The position numbers and the translations under genes are program-made. Below, in pieces: positions 24,370-32,074 of a stretch of 32,074 nt of DNA. Source of the DNA: an uncultured beta proteobacterium (lineage in GTDB: Bacteria > Pseudomonadota > Gammaproteobacteria > Burkholderiales > Burkholderiaceae_C); NCBI GenBank assembly GCA_903905735.1, contig CAIVHU010000049.1, forward strand, positions 1 through 32,074, read 5' to 3'. The notes below the pieces were generated by a model that was not told the DNA's origin, made no database searches, and was given only the letters and a program-made list of their open reading frames with translations. Numbering within the stretch: position 1 is the stretch's first letter; each line of letters starts with the position of its first letter.

Positions 24370-25476
24370 TCACCCTTCCTGCTGCAGGGGTTGAGTATCG
24401 TCAATCGGGATAGACAGCGTGATGGCGGTGCCGCGCCCTTTTTGGGAACTGATATCCAGCCAGCCGCCTACGGTTTTGGCACGCTCCTGGAGGCCGTTGA
24501 GGCCGAAACCGCCTTCTCTGGGCTTGGCGCTGTCGCTGATACCTTGTCCGTTGTCGGCAATTTCGAGGGTCAGAAAATGTTTATCACCCGCCAGATCGAT
24601 TTTGACCTGCGTGCACTGCGCATACTTGCCCGCATTGGTGAGCGCCTCCTGCGCCGTTCTGTAGGCGGTCAACTGGATGGCTTTGGGCAATTGTTCGCTG
24701 TGCATGTTGGCCCGGATCTGGGTGGCGATGCCGGTGCGGCGAGAAAAACTGTCGCCCAGCCAGTGGATGGCCGCCACCAGGCCCTGGTCCAGAATGGCCG
24801 GGCGCAGGTTCATCATGATGCGCTGGCTGGCTTCCACCGCGTGTTGCAGCATGTCGGTTGCCGCCTGAACGTGGATGCGCGTATCGGCATCTGGTGCATG
24901 CCTTTCCATCCAGGCCAGGTCAAAGCGGATGGCCGCCAGTGACCCACCTATGTCGTCATGGATTTCCCGGGCAATGGCCGCGCGCTCCTGCTCAATCGTG
25001 TTCTGGAGCTGTTCGGCAAAACTGGCAAGCTGTTTTTGGGACAGTGCCAGTTCGGCATCGGCTTTTTCCCTGGCCAACACCACGTGATGCATTTCAATGG
25101 CCCGCTGGGTCACATGGCGCAGCTTCGACAGGTCTTCTTTGGGCAGGTAATCGCTGATGCCAGCTTGAATGGCCTGAACGGCAGCGGTCTCACCAATGGC
25201 ACCTGAAAGCAGAATGAATGGCAGTCGGATCGACGAATCTTTCATCACCTGCCACGCGTCCAGTGCGGTAAAGCCGGGCAGGCGGTAATCGGCCAGGATG
25301 ACATCAAAGTGCGCCTGTTTCAAAGCGTTTTCAAAGGCCTCCAAGCTCTCAACGCGCCTGATTTCAAACAGATCGCCCGACTTCTGGAATTCACGCTTGA
25401 CCAGCAGGTGATCCTGTTCTGAGTCTTCCAAATGGAGGACCGACAATGTGGCGTTTTTATGGTCTTCGTTGGGCAT
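24370..25476 (-). CDS. Hybrid sensor histidine kinase, receiver + HisKA_3 + HATPase
   Basis: A 368-residue cytosolic kinase with no membrane segment. An N-terminal receiver (1-125) has D18, phosphoacceptor D63 in FDVILADYRLPG, S91 and K113. A helical linker leads to a NarX-type HisKA_3 H-box ERAAIAREIHDDIGGSLAAI with the phospho-His at 173. A GHKL ATPase domain then shows AQEALTNAGKYAQCTQ (N-box), EIADNGQGISDS (G1) and GGFGLNGLQERAKTVGG (G2). With no sensor domain, its input is likely phosphorylation of the receiver by another kinase. It is co-transcribed with the adjacent regulator and divergent from the che operon. Confidence 0.92.
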   Translation of the reverse strand: MPNEDHKNATLSVLHLEDSEQDHLLVKREFQKSGDLFEIRRVESLEAFENALKQAHFDVILADYRLPGFTALDAWQVMKDSSIRLPFILLSGAIGETAAVQAIQAGISDYLPKEDLSKLRHVTQRAIEMHHVVLAREKADAELALSQKQLASFAEQLQNTIEQERAAIAREIHDDIGGSLAAIRFDLAWMERHAPDADTRIHVQAATDMLQHAVEASQRIMMNLRPAILDQGLVAAIHWLGDSFSRRTGIATQIRANMHSEQLPKAIQLTAYRTAQEALTNAGKYAQCTQVKIDLAGDKHFLTLEIADNGQGISDSAKPREGGFGLNGLQERAKTVGGWLDISSQKGRGTAITLSIPIDDTQPLQQEG

Positions 25477-25549
25477 GATTGGCGCTATGATTGTCCGCAG
25501 GCTTGATTCTGCTTGTTTTAAGGTGCCCTGAGCGGAGATTCCATTGCAA

Positions 25550-25990
25550 ATGTCACTTCAGCCAACATTTTCAATCCCTACCGTGGCATTGCCTGTCATG
25601 CTGGTGGCTGAAGTGCAGGACTCGTTGCTGGTGGTCGTGCATGACCTGAAGCGGCTGGATGGCTTGCTTGCCCATACGATGGAAAATTTGATGCAGCGCT
25701 TTTCAGCAGCGAGTACCGACCTGTCTGGCCCGACGCTGTCCAAGATGCAGGAACTTGAAAGTGTTCGTGCTGCGTTGAATGCAGCAGTAACCGAGTTGCA
25801 ATTTCAGGACATGGCATCGCAGTTGATCGTGCATACCTCGAAGATTTTGCAAGGGTGTGCTTATCGATTGGCCTCCGATTCCATGGGCTCTGAGGATGGT
25901 GAAGCGGTGCCGTTTGTGGAAGATGTGCCGGATCGTCCCAATCCGGTCACCCAGGATGAGATGCAGGCGGGTTCAATTGAGCTGTTTTGA
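25550..25990 (+). CDS. Small CheZ-like CheY phosphatase (putative)
   Basis: A 146-residue, mostly helical protein. ELQFQDMASQLI (about 82-93) matches the CheZ catalytic helix (FQDLTGQVI): the Asp (87) and catalytic-type Gln (91) keep their spacing. After an acidic, Pro-containing linker, the C-terminus VTQDEMQAGSIELF resembles the CheY-binding tail of enterobacterial CheZ (SQDQVDDLLDSLGF). It is about 70 residues shorter than standard CheZ (about 214). It is the first gene of the che operon, directly before cheY. A TTG at 25544 is an alternative start (GGAG six bases upstream); ATG 25550 is used here. The phosphatase role is an inference from motifs and context. Confidence 0.6.
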   Translation: MSLQPTFSIPTVALPVMLVAEVQDSLLVVVHDLKRLDGLLAHTMENLMQRFSAASTDLSGPTLSKMQELESVRAALNAAVTELQFQDMASQLIVHTSKILQGCAYRLASDSMGSEDGEAVPFVEDVPDRPNPVTQDEMQAGSIELF

Positions 25991-26007
25991 TATTGTTGGA
26001 GTTACTC

Positions 26008-26370
26008 ATGCCTGTCATTCTCACTGTTGATGATTCTCCATCCATGCGCAAGATGGTGTCATTTACCTTGATTGGTGCTGGGTATCAGGTCGTCGAAGCG
26101 GTGGATGGTGTGGATGCCTTTGAAAAAGCACAAATTCAGCCGTTTGATCTGGTTTTGACCGACCAGAACATGCCGCGTATGGACGGCTTGGGCCTGACGC
26201 GCAAGCTGCGGGAGCATCCTCATTTCAAGACGGTGCCCATTTTGATGCTGACCACAGAGTCCAGCGACCTCATGAAGCAGGCGGGGCGGGCGGCGGGTGC
26301 TACCGGATGGCTGGTCAAGCCGTTTGACCCCAACCGGCTCATCGAGGTCATCAAGAAGGTTATCAAGTAG
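26008..26370 (+). CDS. cheY: Chemotaxis response regulator CheY
   Basis: A 120-residue stand-alone receiver. D8/D9 form the metal site, D52 is the phosphoacceptor (DLVLTDQNMPRMDG), T82 or T83 the switch residue (ILMLTTESS) and K104 the conserved lysine (GWLVKPF). It should carry the signal from CheA to FliM. The short length and the GATGWLVKPFDP ending resemble Thermotoga-type CheY more than the E. coli form. ATG 26008 has GGAGTT upstream; an ATT/TTG extension to 25987 would overlap the previous gene and adds non-conserved residues. Confidence 0.93.
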   Translation: MPVILTVDDSPSMRKMVSFTLIGAGYQVVEAVDGVDAFEKAQIQPFDLVLTDQNMPRMDGLGLTRKLREHPHFKTVPILMLTTESSDLMKQAGRAAGATGWLVKPFDPNRLIEVIKKVIK

Positions 26371-26415
26371 TGGCGTTGTTCGCTCATTCAAATCAATCGA
26401 TTGCTGGAGACGGAT

Positions 26416-28584
26416 ATGGCTGAAGTGCATCATGAAAGCGGTGGGTCAAGTGCAGACTTTGACCTGAGCCAGTTCTATCAGATCTTTTTTGAAGAAGCGG
26501 GTGAAAACCTGGACCTCATGGAGCAGATGCTGTTGAGCCTGAATCTGGAAACAGCAGACGACGAGGAACTCAATGGGATCTTTCGCTGTGCTCACTCAGT
26601 TAAGGGTGGCGCTGCCACGTTCGGATTCTCCGATGTTGCCGAATTGACGCACCAGATGGAGTCGCTGCTGGACAAGCTGCGGCGTCATGAACTCAAGCCC
26701 AATGCCTCCATGGTGGATGTGTTGCTGGAGTCTGCCGATGCATCGCGTGGCCTTCTTGCCTGCCATCAATCCGGAAACGTGGGCCAGGGCCCGGCTACTG
26801 CCGATCTGGTCAGCCGAATTCGTGCGCTGGTATCCGGGGAAGTTCCTGCGCAGCCCACCGTAGTCAAGGCGCCCGAGCCACCCAAGCCGACTCCCGTAGC
26901 GTCGCCTCAATCCGTCCCCGCGACTCAAGAGAGTGTCAGTGGAGGCTCTCGGCATCTTAAAGTTCGGTTCGTCAAGTTGGATCAGCCCGAACAGGCTGAC
27001 GCGATCGTCGAGCTTTTCAGAGACATACCTGGGTTAGGTGAGATCAAGCCGTTGTCGCCCGAAGGCATGTCTGCGGATATGCGGATATTTGATGTCCAGA
27101 CCACGTCAACCGACGAAGATTTGCTGGATTTGTTTGCGTTCCACGTGTCCAGAGATCATGTTGTCATCACGGATGCCGTGACTGCGGATGCAGTTTCTGA
27201 CGCACAGCAAGCTAGGACGCCGCCCCCTGCACAAGCTCGGATCGAGTCTGTGACCGCTGACACAGTGTCACCGGAATTTGGTTTTTTTGATGGTGCGCCA
27301 GGCGCTCCACCTGCCAATGCTTCGGAATCTGTTCCTGCTGTATCTCATGCGACCGACATTGGTGTGACCAAGGTACTTCCATCTGCCGCCAGACCGCCTG
27401 CCGCCAGCAATGCACAACCCGAAGCTGCGACGATTCGAGTAGCGATCAGCAAGGTCGATCAGTTGATCAACCTCGTGGGTGAGTTGGTGATCACCCAGGC
27501 GATGTTGGCGCAAAACAGCCGGGCTCTGGACCCTGCGGTTTATCAGCAGTTGTTGACGGGGCTGACTGATCTGGATAGAAATACCCGTGACCTGCAAGAG
27601 TCAGTCATGTCTATCCGGATGATCCCAATGTCAATCGTGTTCAGCCGGTTTCCCCGTATGCTGCGTGACTTAGCGGGCAAATTGGGGAAAAAGGTTGACT
27701 TTGTTACACAGGGTGAGGCCACAGAATTGGACAAAGGGCTGGTCGAAAAAATCACCGACCCATTGACCCACTTGGTTCGGAACAGTTGTGACCACGGTAT
27801 CGAAAGCCCGCAAGAGCGGATTCTTGCAGGAAAGCCAGAGACTGGCACGATTACGCTCTCTGCGGCACATCAAGGAGGTTCGATCGTCATTGAGGTTCGC
27901 GATGATGGCAAAGGTATGTCCCGACAAAAGATTTTGACAAAGGCCCGCGAGCGGGGGCTGGATGTGTCTGATCAGATGGCCGATGCCGATGTTTGGCAGC
28001 TCATCTTCGCGCCAGGTTTCTCTACGGCTGAGGTGGTGACCGATGTGTCTGGCCGCGGGGTCGGCATGGATGTGGTGAAACGCAATATTGCCTCCTTGAA
28101 CGGCACGGTGGAGATTGAATCCTCTGAAGGTTATGGCATGAAGGTGTCCGTGCGGCTGCCGCTGACACTGGCCATCATGGATGGCATGTCCGTAGGAGTT
28201 GGCAACGAGGTTTATATATTGCCTTTGTCTTCCGTTGTTGAGTCATTCCAAGTACGTTCCGATGCTGTCAGCACGGTGGGGCAGGGCGCGCAACTGGTCA
28301 AGGTGCGTGATGAGTACATGCCTGTGATTGAACTGGAAAAAGTATTTCAGGTACCGAGATACGATTCAGATAAAACCAGCGACATCATGGTGGTGATCGA
28401 GGCCGATGGGAGTCGGGTAGTTTTGTTGGTTGACGAATTGCTTGGGCAGCAGCAGGTGGTTGTGAAGAATCTTGAATCAAACTACCGAAAAGTACCCAAT
28501 GTGTCTGGTGCGACTATCCTGGGGGATGGCAAAGTGGCTTTGATCCTGGATACGGGAGCATTGGTTCGCCGTTCGCGGCACTGA
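26416..28584 (+). CDS. cheA: Chemotaxis histidine kinase CheA
   Basis: A 722-residue cytosolic kinase that phosphorylates CheY and CheB. The P1 domain carries phospho-His60 in FRCAHSVKGGAATFGF. A Pro-rich linker leads to a P2-like domain (LKVRFVKLDQPEQADAIVEL, about 175-260) and a second linker. The P3 dimer domain starts TIRVAISKVDQLINLVGELV. P4 has LVRNSCDHGIESPQER, VRDDGKGMSRQ and GRGVGMDVVKRNIASLNGTV, and a CheW-like P5 ends the protein (AIMDGMSVGVGNEVYILPLS). ATG 26416 follows GGAGA with correct spacing; TTG 26401 would leave the site inside the gene. Confidence 0.96.
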   Translation: MAEVHHESGGSSADFDLSQFYQIFFEEAGENLDLMEQMLLSLNLETADDEELNGIFRCAHSVKGGAATFGFSDVAELTHQMESLLDKLRRHELKPNASMVDVLLESADASRGLLACHQSGNVGQGPATADLVSRIRALVSGEVPAQPTVVKAPEPPKPTPVASPQSVPATQESVSGGSRHLKVRFVKLDQPEQADAIVELFRDIPGLGEIKPLSPEGMSADMRIFDVQTTSTDEDLLDLFAFHVSRDHVVITDAVTADAVSDAQQARTPPPAQARIESVTADTVSPEFGFFDGAPGAPPANASESVPAVSHATDIGVTKVLPSAARPPAASNAQPEAATIRVAISKVDQLINLVGELVITQAMLAQNSRALDPAVYQQLLTGLTDLDRNTRDLQESVMSIRMIPMSIVFSRFPRMLRDLAGKLGKKVDFVTQGEATELDKGLVEKITDPLTHLVRNSCDHGIESPQERILAGKPETGTITLSAAHQGGSIVIEVRDDGKGMSRQKILTKARERGLDVSDQMADADVWQLIFAPGFSTAEVVTDVSGRGVGMDVVKRNIASLNGTVEIESSEGYGMKVSVRLPLTLAIMDGMSVGVGNEVYILPLSSVVESFQVRSDAVSTVGQGAQLVKVRDEYMPVIELEKVFQVPRYDSDKTSDIMVVIEADGSRVVLLVDELLGQQQVVVKNLESNYRKVPNVSGATILGDGKVALILDTGALVRRSRH

Positions 28585-28623
28585 TTTTCTGATGGGCTAG
28601 ACCTAAAAAAGGATTCAAGCGGT

Positions 28624-29103
28624 ATGGAAAAAGTAAATGATGAGTCAAATACGAAAGTCTGTGAGTATTTGACTTTCCGCCTCGATCGCGAGGAGTATGG
28701 GATTGATATTCTGAAAGTTCAGGAAATTCGAGGGTATGAACCCCCAACACGTATAGCGAATGCCCCACCTTTTATCAAAGGTGTTGTTAATTTACGCGGT
28801 ACGATTGTTCCTATTGTGGACATGCGACTGAAGTTTAATTGCGCTAATGCAAAATATGATGATTTTACTGTAGTCATTATTTTGAATCTTCACCAACGTA
28901 TAGTAGGTATCGTTGTTGATTCTGTAAGTGATGTTATGGGCTTGGTGGCTGAGCAGATGCGATCGGCACCAGATATTGAAAGCATTATTGACTCAGGCGC
29001 GATCATTGGTCTGGGTTCTCTTGGTGACCGGATGCTTATTCTTTTGGATATTGAAAAATTAATGTCCGGTGTGGAAATGGGTCTTGTCGCTGATGCTTTG
29101 TAA
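28624..29103 (+). CDS. cheW: Chemotaxis coupling protein CheW
   Basis: A 159-residue SH3-like scaffold coupling receptors to CheA. Motifs are [40 protein letters not shown] (the receptor/CheA interface), [13 protein letters not shown] and ILLDIEKLM. The gene is clearly more AT-rich than the rest of the window: 99 of 240 bases are G/C in 28801-29040 by hand count. The gap to cheA is 39 bases, and a ribosome site (AAAAAGGA) lies just upstream. Confidence 0.96.
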   Translation: MEKVNDESNTKVCEYLTFRLDREEYGIDILKVQEIRGYEPPTRIANAPPFIKGVVNLRGTIVPIVDMRLKFNCANAKYDDFTVVIILNLHQRIVGIVVDSVSDVMGLVAEQMRSAPDIESIIDSGAIIGLGSLGDRMLILLDIEKLMSGVEMGLVADAL

Positions 29104-29120
29104 GAGATGGCTCAACCTGC

Positions 29121-29984
29121 ATGGCTGAGCCCGTCGCATTGATGACCTCACTGGAGAGCCATCCATCGGACATGCAGAGCAGAGAGTTTGCATGGGTAGA
29201 CGCCGACTTTGACAGGGTTCAAAAGCTTATCTATCAGCGCGCTGGAATAAGTCTGCATAACGGCAAACATGCGATGGTGTATAGCCGGTTGTCAAGACGC
29301 TTGCGCGAGACCGGGTACAGAAGCTTTAATGACTATCTTGGATGGCTCGAATCCAGCGATGGTCCTGAATGGCAAGAGTTTATCAATGCCTTGACAACAA
29401 ATTTGACATCATTTTTTCGCGAAGATCACCACTTCAAGATTTTTCATGATTACTTGAAGTTTCATAAAGAAAAAAGCAAGTGGAAGGTATGGTGTTGTGC
29501 TGCATCAACTGGAGAGGAGCCTTACTCTATATTGATGACGGCAATAGATGCGCTTGGCTCTCGGCCTAATTTTTCGTTGATAGCCAGTGATATTGATTCA
29601 AAGGTGTTGGCTACCGCTACGCGTGGTGTTTATCGGATTGAAAACCTGAAAAATATCGGTGACGATCAGTTCAGAAATTTTTTTCTGCGTGGCAAGGGGT
29701 CAAATGCTGGCATGGTGCGAATTAAGCCGGAGCTGCAGAAGCTGGTTGATTTCAAGATCGTGAATTTGGTTCGTGATTCTTGGGCATTTCAAGATCTCTT
29801 CGATGTTGTCTTTTGTCGAAATGTCATGATTTATTTTGACGGACCCACACAGCGGAGAGTACTTGAACGCATCTATCAGGTCATGTCTCCTGGTGGATTG
29901 CTGTTTGTGGGGCATGCCGAGAACTTTAGTGAATCCCGCGATCTTTTTACTTTGAAAGGTAAAACTGTGTATGAGCGAACATAA
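29121..29984 (+). CDS. cheR: Chemotaxis protein methyltransferase CheR
   Basis: A 287-residue SAM-dependent enzyme that methylates glutamates of chemoreceptors for adaptation. The N-terminal helical domain has YQRAGISLHNGKHAMVYSRL and NLTSFFREDHHF. The SAM-binding region CCAASTGEEPYS (normally CSTGEEPYS) is followed by ASDIDSKVLATATRGVY, FKIVNLVRDSW, FDVVFCRNVMIYFD and LFVGHAENF. The length and all core motifs look normal. Third-position bases are AT-rich, as in cheW. Confidence 0.96.
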   Translation: MAEPVALMTSLESHPSDMQSREFAWVDADFDRVQKLIYQRAGISLHNGKHAMVYSRLSRRLRETGYRSFNDYLGWLESSDGPEWQEFINALTTNLTSFFREDHHFKIFHDYLKFHKEKSKWKVWCCAASTGEEPYSILMTAIDALGSRPNFSLIASDIDSKVLATATRGVYRIENLKNIGDDQFRNFFLRGKGSNAGMVRIKPELQKLVDFKIVNLVRDSWAFQDLFDVVFCRNVMIYFDGPTQRRVLERIYQVMSPGGLLFVGHAENFSESRDLFTLKGKTVYERT

Positions 29985-30046
29985 GTTTGGCCTGCTGAAT
30001 CTTCTTGCATGTGGCTTGTGTCTTGTACAGGCAGGTTGATCCCAAT

Positions 30047-30751
30047 ATGAATTTGCCTATTTCTGCTTTTGGCACGACACCTAAACAGGCTCAGAGCAGG
30101 TTAGATGGTGCCAAGCAACAGACTGGTGTTCGTCTGTCTCAATTGGAGCGTTTGAAGGCTCTTCCTCGCAGCCCTGGGGAGGCCTCATTTTTTTATGCTG
30201 ATCACCATTTTCAGTATGACGCGGTAAAGGTGTTGCCCGGGGAGTACTTTGTTTCCAGCGAGGATCTCATGGTGATGACTGTACTTGGGTCGTGCATCGC
30301 AGCTTGTATTTGGGACGGTCGCGCCCGCGCGGGAGGGATGAACCACTTCATGCTCCCTGAAGGTGATGGCGCGGATGGTGGAGGGCGATATGGGTCTTAT
30401 GCCATGGAACTGCTCATCAATCATCTATTGAAGTTGGGGGCACGCAGGGAGTCTATGCAAGCGAAGGTGTTTGGAGGGGCTCAGGTAATGGCTGGCTTTT
30501 CGTCCATGAATGTTGGAGAGAGAAATACCCGGTTTGTGCTCGATTACTTGGCAACAGAGAGGATTCCTGTTGTTTCGCAAGATGTTCTGGACATTCACCC
30601 GAGAAAGGTTTGCTTTTTTCCCGCGTCTGGAAAGGCTCTGGTCAAGCGATTGGCCCATGCACATCCTGAGACTCTTGCAGTGGAAGAACGTAAGGGTAGT
30701 GCTGCAGCTGTCGTCAGGTCAACGGCTGGTGGCTCAGTGGACTTGTTTTAA
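30047..30751 (+). CDS. cheD: Chemoreceptor glutamine deamidase CheD
   Basis: A 234-residue enzyme that converts specific receptor glutamines to glutamates. The catalytic Cys83 sits in VLGSCIAACIWD, the His100 in GGMNHFMLP, and the Thr78 just before, matching the Cys-His-Thr site of the family. KVFGGAQVMAGFSSMNVGER is the other conserved block. About 45 extra N-terminal residues precede the core. ATG 30047 is preferred over TTG 30005, which would give a Cys-containing, non-conserved lead. The presence of cheD beside cheR and cheB suggests the receptors carry deamidation sites. Confidence 0.93.
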   Translation: MNLPISAFGTTPKQAQSRLDGAKQQTGVRLSQLERLKALPRSPGEASFFYADHHFQYDAVKVLPGEYFVSSEDLMVMTVLGSCIAACIWDGRARAGGMNHFMLPEGDGADGGGRYGSYAMELLINHLLKLGARRESMQAKVFGGAQVMAGFSSMNVGERNTRFVLDYLATERIPVVSQDVLDIHPRKVCFFPASGKALVKRLAHAHPETLAVEERKGSAAAVVRSTAGGSVDLF

Positions 30752-30760
30752 GAGGCCATC

Positions 30761-31849
30761 GTGAAAAAAATTCGTGTTTTGGTGGTTGATGACTCCGCTT
30801 TGGTTCGGAGCCTGCTATCTGAAATCATCAATCGACACAGCGACATGGAATGCGTTGGCGCAGCCAACGATCCTTTGATGGCCAGGGAGATGATTCGGGA
30901 ACTCAATCCTGATGTCCTCACTTTAGATATTGAGATGCCGCGCATGGATGGACTTGATTTTCTGGGGCGCTTGATGCGCCTGCGTCCAATGCCTGTGGTC
31001 ATGATTTCCACGCTGACGGAGCGCGGTGCTGAGGCTACGATGAAGGCGCTTGAATTGGGGGCGGTTGATTTTGTCTCAAAACCTCGCATTGGCGTGGTCG
31101 ATGGCTTGGGCGAACTGTCGGATCAAATTGTGGACAAAGTGCGTGTCGCCGCAAAGGCAAATGTTAAGCGAACTTCGGCACCGGCGTTTGCAGTTGCGGC
31201 CTCGCGAGATAAGGTCGATTCGATCGCGCCTGTCGGCTCTTTGGGAGCAAGGTTTTCGACCGAAAAATTGATTTTTATTGGCGCATCAACCGGTGGGACA
31301 GAAGCTATTAAAGAGATATTGGTACGGTTGCCTGCCGATTTTCCCGCCGTGCTTGTGACTCAGCACATGCCACCAGGCTTCACAAAGACGTTTGCGTCCC
31401 GTCTCAATGGGTTGAGCGAACTGGCAGTTCAAGAGGCTGTCAATGGCGAAAGAATTTTGCCTGGTCATGCATACATCGCGCCTGGTGGGATGCAGTTTCG
31501 TGTGGACCGTAGCGGTGCGAACTATCTGGCGGTCGTGGAGGATGGTGCGCCGGTGAACCGTCACAAACCATCCGTGGAAGTGCTTTTTAAATCGGCGGCA
31601 AAAGCGGTTGGGCGAAATGCGTGTGGTGTTTTGCTGACCGGCATGGGGAACGATGGAGCCAAGGCACTACGTGAGATGAAGGACGCAGGCAGCTACAACT
31701 ATGTGCAAGACGAGGCATCGTGCATTGTCTTTGGCATGCCACGAGAAGCCTTATTGCATGGGGCTGCCGACGAAGTTTTACCGCCTGCAGAGATAGCAGA
31801 GGCACTCATCCTGAGAGTCAAATCGAGCCCGGATCGTTACCGCATCTAG
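30761..31849 (+). CDS. cheB: Chemotaxis protein-glutamate methylesterase CheB
   Basis: A 362-residue response regulator-methylesterase that removes receptor methyl groups. The receiver has D10/D11 and phosphoacceptor D56 ([20 protein letters not shown]), with KPRIG as the lysine. The catalytic domain has Ser in [15 protein letters not shown], His in [17 protein letters not shown] and Asp in [16 protein letters not shown]. The start is GTG 30761, ten bases after the cheD stop. It is the last che gene in the window; its stop is about 50 bases before a strong unrelated promoter. Confidence 0.96.
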   Translation: MKKIRVLVVDDSALVRSLLSEIINRHSDMECVGAANDPLMAREMIRELNPDVLTLDIEMPRMDGLDFLGRLMRLRPMPVVMISTLTERGAEATMKALELGAVDFVSKPRIGVVDGLGELSDQIVDKVRVAAKANVKRTSAPAFAVAASRDKVDSIAPVGSLGARFSTEKLIFIGASTGGTEAIKEILVRLPADFPAVLVTQHMPPGFTKTFASRLNGLSELAVQEAVNGERILPGHAYIAPGGMQFRVDRSGANYLAVVEDGAPVNRHKPSVEVLFKSAAKAVGRNACGVLLTGMGNDGAKALREMKDAGSYNYVQDEASCIVFGMPREALLHGAADEVLPPAEIAEALILRVKSSPDRYRI

Positions 31850-31884
31850 CTGTCTCGTAGGGAGTGGTTTCCCGTAATCCAGAT

Positions 31885-31935
31885 TAAACCAAAAAATTTC
31901 TTTGAAGATCGCTAAAATTGTGTCATAATACAAGG
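31885..31935 (+). promoter_or_regulatory. Strong sigma-70 promoter, probably of an rRNA operon
   Basis: An A/T-rich block (31885-31900) like an UP element precedes TTGAAG (31902-31907) and CATAAT (31924-31929), with a 16-base spacer. The -10 matches five of six consensus bases. Transcription would start near 31936. This design, placed right before a structured leader without an ORF, is typical of stable-RNA promoters. Confidence 0.6.
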
Positions 31936-32074
31936 CTTCGCTGATCACGGCGAAGCAAATAAGAAAGTAGCGAAAGCTGCTGGATGGATCATTAAAAACA
32001 TACAGCCGATAAGCGTGGGCGTTTGAAGCGAGAGGCTCAAGTTCTTCGGAACTAAGTCTTAATTGGCTTACAAA
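31935..32074 (+). ncRNA. Structured leader, likely the 5' leader of a 16S-23S-5S rRNA operon (incomplete)
   Basis: No ORF is present. GCTTCGC-TGATCACG-GCGAAGC (31935-31956) is a perfect seven-base hairpin. CATTAAAAA near 31990 is a loose boxA-like stretch, followed by CAGCCGATAAGCGTGGGCG (32003-32021), a string I recall upstream of 16S rRNA in betaproteobacteria. AGTTC-TTCG-GAACT (32040-32053) is a UUCG-loop hairpin. The 16S gene would start just past the window. The rRNA assignment rests on memory of this leader and on the promoter form. Confidence 0.5.

Noticed and set aside
1-32074. CRISPR arrays, transposases, prophage genes, toxin-antitoxin pairs, tRNAs
   Set aside because: No regularly spaced repeats, no transposase or phage proteins, and no cloverleaf sequence were recognised.

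Overview
The window looks like a contiguous piece of chromosome from a betaproteobacterium, most likely of the family Comamonadaceae (Rhodoferax/Polaromonas-like). The evidence is the block order ponA | pilMNOPQ - aroK - aroB | fliE / fliF-R, a full beta-type che operon, and short two-hairpin dispersed repeats of a kind I recall from that family. The genus call is an inference.

Layout. (1) 1-191 is non-coding and holds nested inverted repeats plus one dispersed repeat copy. (2) 192-790 carries lptM (-) and cyaY (+), divergent with almost no space between their starts. (3) 787-3183 is the class A penicillin-binding protein ponA/mrcA (-), whose stop interlocks with that of cyaY. (4) 3445-8492 is the type IV pilus alignment and secretin operon pilMNOPQ. 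(5) 8529-10496 is a large Ig-like lipoprotein with an in-frame hexanucleotide repeat and two EF-hand-like loops, inserted between pilQ and aroK. (6) 10493-12144 is aroK-aroB of the shikimate pathway. (7) 12210-12527 is fliE (-), facing away from fliF. (8) 12713-23726 is the flagellar run fliFGHIJK then fliLMNOPQR, which encodes the MS ring, C-ring switch, type III export ATPase complex, hook-length control and export gate. (9) 23736-25476 is a NarL-type two-component pair (-): a kinase with an N-terminal receiver, then its regulator. (10) 25550-31849 is the chemotaxis operon: a small CheZ-like protein, cheY, cheA, cheW, cheR, cheD, cheB. (11) 31885-32074 has a strong promoter and structured leader resembling the start of a ribosomal RNA operon; the rRNA itself would lie past the window edge.

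How it fits together. The window joins surface motility by type IV pili with swimming motility and its control. CheA/CheW signal to CheY, CheR/CheB/CheD tune receptors, and FliM/FliN receive CheY-P at the motor. No chemoreceptor, mot, flhDC, fliD/S, fliA or flagellin gene is visible. Most genes are tightly packed with 4-base overlaps, consistent with long co-translated operons.

Most interesting points: a short CheZ-like protein that keeps both the phosphatase motif and a CheZ-like C-terminal tail and sits upstream of cheY; a dispersed repeat captured in frame inside fliK, with a possible remnant in the fliP signal peptide; and the calcium-loop Ig-like lipoprotein translationally joined to aroK behind the pilus secretin. 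No CRISPR array, transposase, prophage gene or tRNA was found.
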